21,242 bases of DNA, taken from assembly GCA_002341185.1 (NCBI GenBank), contig DDNP01000004.1, positions 1 to 21,242 of the forward strand. Reading direction: 5' to 3'. This document shows, piece by piece, positions 6,470 to 12,777 of this stretch; position 1 is the stretch's first letter, and every line of letters starts with the position of its first letter. The notes under the pieces were generated by a model. It did not search any database, was not told the DNA's origin, and worked only from the letters and a program-made list of their open reading frames with translations. This stretch comes from Candidatus Neomicrothrix sp. UBA2517. Lineage in GTDB: Bacteria; Actinomycetota; Acidimicrobiia; Acidimicrobiales; UBA8592. The position numbers were made by a program, and so were the translations under genes.

Positions 6470-8512
6470 GTGAGCGAAATCCTGATGTTATGCATACTCG
6501 GTATTGGAATTGGTGGTTTCTACGCCATTCTTGCTACCGGCATTGTGGTCGGTCATAAAGGGTCCGGACTCATAAATCTAGACCAAGGTGCTTTGGCAAT
6601 GTACCCGGCATACACATTCATCACCATGCGCGAGACAGGCGATATGTACTTCCCTTGGTTTGATTTCTTTCCAGGACCAATAGATATTCCGTACAAGTTA
6701 AGTCTTGCCTCAACAGGAGTTGGGCCACTTCCTTCTTTCTTGGCAGCTGTTTTTATGTCAATTCTCTTAGGTATTATCGTCCAGACTTTAATATTTGGCC
6801 CACTCAGGAATAAACCTCCAATATCAAAAATTATTGGATCTTTAGGAGCCTTAGTTTATTTGACTTCTCTGGCAAGCTATCAATTTGGTTCTAAATCAAG
6901 ACTGGTTGATGGAATACTTCCTGAGGGTGTTTGGCGAAACCCCTTAGGCCTTGATGGTGGTATCGAATACAGCAGACTTCTACTTGCACTAATCGCAATC
7001 GTTATTGGTGGCGGATTAGCTATTTACTATAAACGAAGCAAAATGGGGCTAAGCACACGTGCCATTGAGGATTCAGAGATAGGTGGCACCCTTCTTGGCT
7101 TTTCAGCGAACCGAATTGCAACTGTAAACTGGCTAATCTCAACAACGATTACAGGAGTTGCAGGAATATTGGCACTCGACTTTGTAACACTTACCCCCAC
7201 TCGATACACACTTTTTGTGGTGCCTGCTCTCGGTGCCGCACTATTTGGAAATTTAACAGCTACTGGGCTTGCAACAATCGGAGGAATATTCATAGGCGTA
7301 TTCCAATCTGGTGCAGCAGGATTTACTCTTAAAGAATGGTGGCCTGAATGGATCCCAAGCGAGGGGTTACGTCAAGCTATCCCACTACTGGTAATCATTG
7401 TGATTCAATTCACAAAAGGATACAGATTACCTATTAGAGGAACACGATTCGCCGAGAGACAACCGCGAGCACCCACACCAGTTCGACCGAGAACGCTTTG
7501 CGTATCAATTGTCTGTATCAGCGCATGGATACTATTCACTGGTTCATCTGTCACCCAAGGACGTTTAATTACAAGCACTATTGCTGCGATTTTGATGCTT
7601 TCATCGGTAATCATAATTGGCTATTTAGGGCAACTTTCACTCGCTAATCTAACCTTTGCCGGTGTTGCAGCTTACCTTTCATGCAGATTAGCAGCGGACG
7701 GATCTACGTATGGATTTAGCGCATTCGCTCTAGAAGGACCAGGTCTTCCTTCACCATTCGCAATGGTCTTGGGAGTTTGTATTGCCGTAGCAGTAGGTAT
7801 TTTGATAGCAATCCCTGCAGTAAGAATCAGGGGATTGCAACTTGCAGTTGTCACACTTGCAGGAGCTGTAGCCATTACAGAGATTGTCATGGGAAACGAA
7901 TCACTGATAGGCAAAGGGGCCCAATCTAACCTTTCAGTCCCACCCCCACAGTGGTTCGGAATAGATATTACTGTTGACCCTTCAGTCAGTAGAGACCGAC
8001 CAGCTCTAATTATCTTTTGCTGCATTTGGTTACTTATTTGCATATTTGCTGTTGTTGGAATCCGTAAAGGAGTTACAGGTCGAAAATTTTTAGCAGTACG
8101 TTCTAACGAAAGAGCGGCAAGTTCTGTTGGAGTAAACGTAGCTAATACAAAACTCTTAGGTTTTGGCATAGGTTCTGCACTTGCTGGAATAGCTGGTGTT
8201 CTTACCGCATACCAACAAACAGTTCTTCAAATCTCGACTTGGGATGCGTTATCAGGAATTGGAAATGTCTCACTTCTGTTTCTTGGAGGTGTTGGGCATA
8301 TAGGTGGCGCAATGATTGGAGCAGCATTAACCCCCGCAGGGTTACTGTCAACGACATCCAGCGAAGGACAAATACTTCGTGTCACAGCATCAGGTGCTCT
8401 TATGATAGCAATAGCAATTTTTAGATCTGATGGTCTAATCTCATTAGCAGACCCGATAAAGAAAAAAACAATACAATTAAAATCCTCGTTATTAGACAGA
8501 ACATCAAAGTGA
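6470..8512 (+). CDS. livHM: Fused LivH-LivM branched-chain-type ABC permease (first copy)
   Basis: The integral membrane channel of a Liv (HAAT) family ABC importer, with both permease halves in one chain of 680 residues. Residues 1-~320 are LivH-like (GSGLINLDQGALAM near 31-44; ATPase-coupling loop RAIEDSEIGGTLLGF, 197-211). A polar Pro/Arg linker (~318-342, with ERQPRAP) joins this to a LivM-like half beginning with GYLGQLSLANLTFAGVAAY (384-402) and a second coupling loop RSNERAASSVGVNV near 543-556. The GTG start is supported because MSEIL aligns with MSALL of the second copy at 12778. No ATPase or binding-protein gene adjoins it; a ligase gene follows after 29 bases. It may share LivG/LivF or the binding protein of the downstream set. 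The substrate is unknown and need not be an amino acid. Confidence 0.92.
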   Translation: MSEILMLCILGIGIGGFYAILATGIVVGHKGSGLINLDQGALAMYPAYTFITMRETGDMYFPWFDFFPGPIDIPYKLSLASTGVGPLPSFLAAVFMSILLGIIVQTLIFGPLRNKPPISKIIGSLGALVYLTSLASYQFGSKSRLVDGILPEGVWRNPLGLDGGIEYSRLLLALIAIVIGGGLAIYYKRSKMGLSTRAIEDSEIGGTLLGFSANRIATVNWLISTTITGVAGILALDFVTLTPTRYTLFVVPALGAALFGNLTATGLATIGGIFIGVFQSGAAGFTLKEWWPEWIPSEGLRQAIPLLVIIVIQFTKGYRLPIRGTRFAERQPRAPTPVRPRTLCVSIVCISAWILFTGSSVTQGRLITSTIAAILMLSSVIIIGYLGQLSLANLTFAGVAAYLSCRLAADGSTYGFSAFALEGPGLPSPFAMVLGVCIAVAVGILIAIPAVRIRGLQLAVVTLAGAVAITEIVMGNESLIGKGAQSNLSVPPPQWFGIDITVDPSVSRDRPALIIFCCIWLLICIFAVVGIRKGVTGRKFLAVRSNERAASSVGVNVANTKLLGFGIGSALAGIAGVLTAYQQTVLQISTWDALSGIGNVSLLFLGGVGHIGGAMIGAALTPAGLLSTTSSEGQILRVTASGALMIAIAIFRSDGLISLADPIKKKTIQLKSSLLDRTSK

Positions 8513-8541
8513 CTAACCATTCGAGAATGTTAGGGAGATAA

Positions 8542-10077
8542 ATGCCAAAATTTGCACAACAACAAGCAGAAAAGACACCTAACTCAGTAGCGATGATTGA
8601 TCCTTACAAATCGCTTACGTGGGAAGAAGTTGACGAAATAATAAATAGGGCAGCTAATATAATTCTCGGCAGCGATTTAGGTGTCAAGCGAAGAGTTGCA
8701 GTTTTTGCAGAAAATGCATCTGAAACGGCTTTAGCTCATCTTGGTGGTCTATTCGGTGGAGCATCTTCAGTCCCAGTCAACTTTCACTTAACTTCAGAAG
8801 AAGCAAGCTATATTCTCAAAGATTCCGAAAGCCAAATCTTATTTATAGATAACAAAACAGCTGATAGAGGAATAGCAGCAGCTAAAGAAGCAGGAATTAC
8901 ACAAGTTGTTGGATGGAATTGTCAAGAACACAAAGACGTCATTAACTGGGAAGAATGGCTGTTAACCGGATCAGCCGACCCATCTCCCGACGCAGTGACC
9001 CCACTTCCTAATTTACTTTATACATCTGGCACTACAGGTCTCCCTAAAGGTACGGAACTACCGCCGACAATGTTTGCTGGTGGATCAACAATGACTGAAC
9101 ACATTAAAGGACTTAGCCAAAGTGGCTTCGCCGAATTCGGAACACATCTCGTAGTAGGTCCGATGTATCACACAGGACCATTGTCAGGGATGCGACTCCT
9201 AACATTAGGAATTCCATCTGTCATATTAGGGAGATTTGATGCTGAAACGACTCTCGCTGCTATTGATAAATACAAAACAGAGTCTGCTCTAATGGTTCCA
9301 ACACATTTCGTAAGAATGCTAGGCCTACCAGAAGAAGTGAAAGAGAAGTACGACGTTTCCTCAATGAAATTTGCGGCTCACACTGGAGCAAAATGTCCCG
9401 TTGATGTCATGCGTGAAATGATTGATTGGTGGGGTCCAATCTTCAGAGACGCTTACGGAGCAAGCGAAGTTGGAACAGTTTGTGCAATCACAAGTGAAGA
9501 ATGGCTGGAGAACCCAGGGTCCGTAGGAAAAGCAATTCCGCCTTTCACAGCCTATGTGTTAGACGAGGACCTCAATGATTTACCAGTCGGAACAGAAGGA
9601 AGACTATTTTTCCGTGATTCAACTGGTCGAGGAATAATCTACCCCAACGACTCTGAAAAGACTGCCCAAGCAAACCCTGAACCAGGCTTGTTCACATTAG
9701 GAGAAATCGGGTACATGAATGAAAACGGGTACGTATTTATAACTGACCGTTTCAGCGATATGGTCGTCTCAGGGGGTGTCAATCTCTACCCTGCTGAAGC
9801 AGAACAAGTACTAATTGATCACCAGGAGATAGCAGATGTAGCTTGCATCGGCATTCCTCACAAAGACTTAGGCGAAGAACTAATCGCCCTAATTGTGCCC
9901 ACGGACCCAACTTCCCAATTAAACATGGAGGAGATAACGAAGTGGCTTCGAGAGAGATTAAGCCACTATAAGTGCCCACGGTCATACAACACAGTTCCAA
10001 CGCTACTTCGCAATACCATGGGAAAAATCAACAAACGAAAGCTTCGAGATGCTTACCTCAATGGTGAGTTGGCTTAA
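8542..10077 (+). CDS. AMP-forming acyl-CoA ligase
   Basis: Activates a carboxylic acid through an acyl-adenylate to its CoA thioester. It is 511 residues, normal for the ANL superfamily. Visible motifs are the phosphate loop YTSGTTGLPKG (160-170), PMYHTGP (207-213), the adenine-side YGASEVGT (305-312), the hinge DRFSDMVVSGG (402-412) and the adenylation Lys495 in MGKINKRKLR. The ribose-binding motif that is usually TGD reads LGE (386-388), a conservative Asp-to-Glu change at a very conserved position. AGGGAG (8532-8537) precedes the ATG. It follows the permease by 29 bases and precedes the crotonase-fold gene by 29, indicating a transport-activation-degradation operon. It may also supply CoA esters to the dehydrogenase/kinase genes upstream. 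Chain length or aromatic preference cannot be judged from the sequence. Confidence 0.92.
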   Translation: MPKFAQQQAEKTPNSVAMIDPYKSLTWEEVDEIINRAANIILGSDLGVKRRVAVFAENASETALAHLGGLFGGASSVPVNFHLTSEEASYILKDSESQILFIDNKTADRGIAAAKEAGITQVVGWNCQEHKDVINWEEWLLTGSADPSPDAVTPLPNLLYTSGTTGLPKGTELPPTMFAGGSTMTEHIKGLSQSGFAEFGTHLVVGPMYHTGPLSGMRLLTLGIPSVILGRFDAETTLAAIDKYKTESALMVPTHFVRMLGLPEEVKEKYDVSSMKFAAHTGAKCPVDVMREMIDWWGPIFRDAYGASEVGTVCAITSEEWLENPGSVGKAIPPFTAYVLDEDLNDLPVGTEGRLFFRDSTGRGIIYPNDSEKTAQANPEPGLFTLGEIGYMNENGYVFITDRFSDMVVSGGVNLYPAEAEQVLIDHQEIADVACIGIPHKDLGEELIALIVPTDPTSQLNMEEITKWLRERLSHYKCPRSYNTVPTLLRNTMGKINKRKLRDAYLNGELA

Positions 10078-10106
10078 TTTTCGAAACAAAAACAAGATAG
10101 GTAGCG

Positions 10107-10931
10107 ATGACTAAATTAAATGTACTTGTAGACCAACCTTCAGAAAGAATTCTTAGATTTACACTTAATAGACCAGAAAAGAGAAACGCACTTAACGACG
10201 AAATCCGGAACGAACTATTTCAGGAGCTCCGAAAGGGGGATAGAAAAAAAGATATATCAGTCATGATCATCCGTGGATCTGGTGAGGCATTCTCTGCTGG
10301 TTACGACCTGTCTCAACCCAATAATGCAGTGGAACGTTCAATTGCAAAAACTGATGGTTGGTGGTCACGACACGTTGTCAATAACTGGTTCGAAATTTGG
10401 GATATGTCAACACCCGTAATAGCTCAAGTACATGGATGGTGTCTAGCAGGCGGGACCGAACTGGCAAATGCATGTGACCTCATATACGTAGCCGACGATG
10501 CAAAGATAGGGTACCCACCAGTTAGATTGATGTCACCGCCCGACATGCAATGGCAAACTTGGATGATGGGTATGAGAAGAGGAATGGAAGCACTGTTAAC
10601 TGGCGACCACATGACTGGTCTCGAAGCAGTGTCTTCTGGTATGGCGAATAGATCATTCCCTGAAAGCGACCTTGACAATGGTGTTCTCAAAATTGCTGAA
10701 CGAATTGCAAAAATACCAAATGACCTTCTCGCACTCAATAAAAGAGCTGCGCATCGAGCCATGGAAGCGGCAGGAATACGAAACGGAATTAGAGCAACTG
10801 CGGACATACAAGCTCTCGGATTTCACCAAAACTCTTCCAAGGAATATATGGGCAGCCTAGGACAAAGGGACCTTAAAGAGAGTCTTAGCGAAAGAGATAA
10901 AAAATTCGGCGATTACAGAGAAGAAAATTAA
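10107..10931 (+). CDS. Crotonase-fold enoyl-CoA hydratase/isomerase family protein
   Basis: A crotonase-superfamily enzyme of 274 residues acting on CoA thioesters. The CoA and oxyanion-hole segments are present: LNRPEKRNAL (20-29), AFSAGYDL (61-68) and HGWCLAGGTELANACD (109-124). The Glu in GGTELA (Glu118) matches the first catalytic Glu of rat mitochondrial hydratase (Glu144). The second (Glu164, in GQPE) falls at YPPVR here and is replaced by Pro (137/138). A classical two-Glu hydratase is therefore doubtful; isomerase, hydrolase or single-Glu hydratase activity are alternatives. The insertion around 70-100, rich in Trp, is longer than in small crotonases. A weak AGGT precedes the ATG, 29 bases after the ligase stop, so it is probably co-transcribed and uses the ligase product or a derivative. 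Confidence 0.87.
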   Translation: MTKLNVLVDQPSERILRFTLNRPEKRNALNDEIRNELFQELRKGDRKKDISVMIIRGSGEAFSAGYDLSQPNNAVERSIAKTDGWWSRHVVNNWFEIWDMSTPVIAQVHGWCLAGGTELANACDLIYVADDAKIGYPPVRLMSPPDMQWQTWMMGMRRGMEALLTGDHMTGLEAVSSGMANRSFPESDLDNGVLKIAERIAKIPNDLLALNKRAAHRAMEAAGIRNGIRATADIQALGFHQNSSKEYMGSLGQRDLKESLSERDKKFGDYREEN

Positions 10932-10960
10932 CTCAACAAAAAGTTTACGAATTCATTACA

Positions 10961-10974
10961 TTTCTTAAGAAATT
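10961..10974. repeat. Perfect 14-base AT-rich palindrome
   Basis: ATTTCTTAAGAAAT reads the same on both strands. It lies 30 bases after the crotonase-fold gene and well before the lipoprotein gene. It lacks a GC stem and a U-tract, so it is not a terminator; it could be a protein-binding site or a chance palindrome. Confidence 0.4.
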
Positions 10975-11011
10975 TCCTATTTGGCTTCTAATCGGATAGT
11001 TTTATGACCAC

Positions 11012-11049
11012 TTATTGATTAGTGACGATTGTCACACGATAATCAATAA
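11012..11049. promoter_or_regulatory. CRP-like operator nested in a longer dyad
   Basis: The core AGTGACGATTGTCACA (11021-11036) fits the CRP/FNR-family pattern TGTGA-N6-TCACA in nine of ten fixed bases; actinobacterial GlxR uses nearly the same site. It is flanked by a perfect 10-base inverted repeat, TTATTGATTA (11012-11021) and TAATCAATAA (11040-11049), leaving only four unpaired bases (ACGA) on one side. TAAAAT at 11047-11052 could be a -10 box, which would place the site over the -35 region. The dyad ends 49 bases before the TTG of the binding-protein gene. As RNA it could also fold into a 10+5 bp hairpin with a GATT loop, so DNA-level or leader-RNA control are both possible. Confidence 0.55.
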
Positions 11050-11084
11050 AATTAGCAGTTCAACAAATGTTGGACTTTGGAATA

Positions 11085-11094
11085 GAGGGGGAGG
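11085..11094 (+). promoter_or_regulatory. Purine-rich ribosome-binding site deciding the TTG start
   Basis: GAGGGGGAGG directly precedes TTG at 11099 (four bases after GGAGG, eight after AGGGG). It selects the TTG that begins a normal lipoprotein signal peptide; longer in-frame readings from 11015 would bury the signal peptide. Confidence 0.75.
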
Positions 11095-11098
11095 ACCC

Positions 11099-12613
11099 TT
11101 GAGAAAAAGCAAATTATTAAAGCTTCTCTCAATTATCTTCGCATTTGCCTTAATCGCAGGAGCCTGCGGTGGAGATGACGACGATAGTGGGAGCAGCAGT
11201 GATAGCAGCGTCTTAGGTGAAGATAGCTCAGAAGAAGAGGCATCTGCCTCAGCTTCAGAACCAGCTGAAGAAGAAGCTGAGGAAGAAGAAGCTGAAGAGG
11301 AAGCAGCCGAAGAGGAAGCAGCTGGAACAGCTGATGACTCAACTATGGGTGATGGTGCTGAACTTTGGGAATCAATCGTTGATGCTGGCGAAGTAGCAGC
11401 TGACGAAAGCCTTGAGCCAATCCTTATCACACTGGTAAACATTGAAGGTACTCCAGTAGGATCCTTCCCAGAAATCCGTGAGGGTGCTGAAGCAGCCGTC
11501 AAAACAATCAATGAAACAATGGGTGGCCTTGACGGACGTCCATTCGAACTTGATTCATGCGTACATGGACTAGATCCAAACGAAGCAACCGCATGTGCAA
11601 ACGAAATTGCCGATGCGCAACCAAACTTGCATATCCAAGGTATTGACTTCTTCAACCCACTGCTATGGCCAACAATTGTAGGTGCTGGACTTCCAGTTCT
11701 ACAAACAGTGCCAATCTTCATTGAAGATTTTGATACTGAAGGTATTCTCTCGACTGAAGGTGGATGTGTTTCTTCATTCCCAACAGCCATGGAATACGGC
11801 GTTGAAGTTCTTGAAGCTGACAAGTACGTAATCATTTACTCTGATACAGCTCCAGGACTAGTCTGCTATGACGACACTGAAAGAAGAATGATTCAGCAGC
11901 TCACCGATGAAGGAAAGATCGGACAAGATGACTGGGTCGGTATTTCAGATGCCTCTGGAGACCCAACAGACAATGATGCTGTCGTTCAACAAGTCCTCGA
12001 CTTCATTGAAGGCTCATCTAACCCATGGGTTTACTTCGGAATCCAAGCTTCAGACTGTAACGAAATACTTTCTGCCCTTCAAGCCAATGGCTATCCAGGT
12101 GGAATTGTTGCATCAGGTTCATGCCGTGATGATTCAGTTCTTTCAAACCCTGCATCCGCAGGCGTTCACTTCGGAAGCAATTTCGGAATCACCGATAGAC
12201 CAGACCTTTGGTCAGACTACAAGATCAAGTACACCGACTGGAGAGACGCAAGCTTTGACCGCTACGGCCCAAGCGTACCTGACTCTGCATTCCTTGAAAC
12301 AGCTCATGATGTTGTTATAACTGGTCTACTACAAATGATCATGTTTACCGGTATGGGTGGAGACATTGACAATGACCCAGAAGGTTTCATTGATTTCATG
12401 GCAGCTCAAAGTAATCTGCACAGAGCTGGACTTGAAACTTCCTTGAACTGCACAAACAACTCTGACGAATTCGTCTCAGTTTGCGCAAAGGACATGAATT
12501 ACTACATCTGGGATGGACCAGGAGGACAGTTTGAATACGGCCCTCTAGGACCTAACAACCTAGACGCTGCAGAGCTTATCCTAAGAGCTGCAGAAGGTAA
12601 CCCTCGACAATAG
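11099..12613 (+). CDS. Liv-type ABC transporter substrate-binding lipoprotein
   Basis: Extracytoplasmic solute receptor of the type 1 periplasmic-binding fold (Peripla_BP_6), anchored to the membrane by a lipid. From the TTG start it has 504 residues. A basic n-region (RKSKLLK), hydrophobic core to residue 22 and Cys23 in IAGACGG form the lipoprotein signal; Ala at -3 is a slightly loose lipobox. Residues 24-84 are a low-complexity linker (GGDDDD, Ser runs, then Glu/Ala repeats at about 56-76), and the ligand-binding domain starts near 105 (EPILITLVNIEGTPVG). Several Cys pairs (for example CVHGLDPNEATAC) may form disulfides. It heads the livHMGF block but is separated from it by a hairpin, as expected if more receptor than permease is made. 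The ligand is not evident; Liv-family receptors bind amino acids, amides, urea and aromatic or aliphatic acids. Confidence 0.92.
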   Translation: MRKSKLLKLLSIIFAFALIAGACGGDDDDSGSSSDSSVLGEDSSEEEASASASEPAEEEAEEEEAEEEAAEEEAAGTADDSTMGDGAELWESIVDAGEVAADESLEPILITLVNIEGTPVGSFPEIREGAEAAVKTINETMGGLDGRPFELDSCVHGLDPNEATACANEIADAQPNLHIQGIDFFNPLLWPTIVGAGLPVLQTVPIFIEDFDTEGILSTEGGCVSSFPTAMEYGVEVLEADKYVIIYSDTAPGLVCYDDTERRMIQQLTDEGKIGQDDWVGISDASGDPTDNDAVVQQVLDFIEGSSNPWVYFGIQASDCNEILSALQANGYPGGIVASGSCRDDSVLSNPASAGVHFGSNFGITDRPDLWSDYKIKYTDWRDASFDRYGPSVPDSAFLETAHDVVITGLLQMIMFTGMGGDIDNDPEGFIDFMAAQSNLHRAGLETSLNCTNNSDEFVSVCAKDMNYYIWDGPGGQFEYGPLGPNNLDAAELILRAAEGNPRQ

Positions 12614-12631
12614 GGACCGAAAAGATTATTT

Positions 12632-12652
12632 AGCTAAAAGCTAAAAGCTAAA
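12632..12652 (+). repeat. Three tandem copies of a 7-base unit
   Basis: AGCTAAA occurs three times head to tail, followed by AAGTAG. It lies between the lipoprotein stop and the hairpin at 12659. It could form an A-rich unstructured platform or be simple slippage; no function is visible. Confidence 0.7.
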
Positions 12653-12658
12653 AAGTAG

Positions 12659-12696
12659 GTAGCGGCGCAACTCAAGAGTTGCGCCGCTACTTCATT
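12659..12696 (+). terminator. Strong hairpin between receptor and permease genes (terminator or attenuator)
   Basis: GTAGCGGCGCAACTC (12659-12673) pairs perfectly with GAGTTGCGCCGCTAC (12676-12690), a 15-base arm with two central bases; sterically about 14 bp with a four-base loop. It is followed by TTCATT, a poor U-tract, and preceded by an A-rich run. Partial termination or 3'-end stabilisation of the receptor mRNA is more likely than complete stop, because the downstream permease has no convincing promoter of its own. Confidence 0.75.
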
Positions 12697-12722
12697 AAGG
12701 CTATAAATTTAAAACGGGCAGT

Positions 12723-12737
12723 TAACTTCACAAGTTA
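12723..12737. repeat. Short hyphenated palindrome in the livHM leader
   Basis: TAACTT-CAC-AAGTTA lies 41 bases before the livHM ATG. TATAAA (12702-12707) upstream could be a -10 box, with TTGCGC in the hairpin as a poor -35, making this dyad a possible operator. The evidence is weak. Confidence 0.3.
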
Positions 12738-12767
12738 TGTCTGTGTAGCAAAAGGTAAATTAGAATC

Positions 12768-12773
12768 GGGGGA
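12768..12773 (+). promoter_or_regulatory. Ribosome-binding site deciding the second livHM start
   Basis: GGGGGA lies four bases before ATG at 12778. The start is confirmed by alignment of MSALLVALIAGIG with the first copy; the in-frame TTG at 12679 would begin inside the hairpin and add 33 residues not shared by the paralogue. Confidence 0.7.
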
Positions 12774-12777
12774 ATCT

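Noticed and set aside
7672..8169. Minus-strand open frame of 165 codons inside the first livHM
   Set aside because: Antisense to a clear permease domain, with no homology signal and no upstream ribosome site.
6470..8512. LivH-LivM fusion as a sequencing or assembly artefact
   Set aside because: A second independent paralogue in the window has the same fusion point and the same linker motif, so the fusion is real.
11012..11049. Rho-independent terminator after the crotonase-fold gene
   Set aside because: The hairpin is AT-rich in its outer arm, has a bulge and is not followed by a U-tract; a regulatory dyad fits better.
11015..11098. Upstream extension of the lipoprotein start
   Set aside because: It would begin inside the dyad, lacks a ribosome site and places the lipoprotein signal 28 residues from the N-terminus; TTG 11099 has a strong purine-rich site.
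11265..11330. Microsatellite-like repeat as a mobile or CRISPR element
   Set aside because: It is an in-frame GAA/GCA-rich coding stretch for the Glu/Ala linker, without spacers or regular unit length.
11032..11835. Long minus-strand open frame (267 codons) opposite the lipoprotein gene
   Set aside because: It is Ser/Ala-rich only because it reads the complement of the Glu/Asp-rich linker; it has no recognisable domain and no ribosome site.
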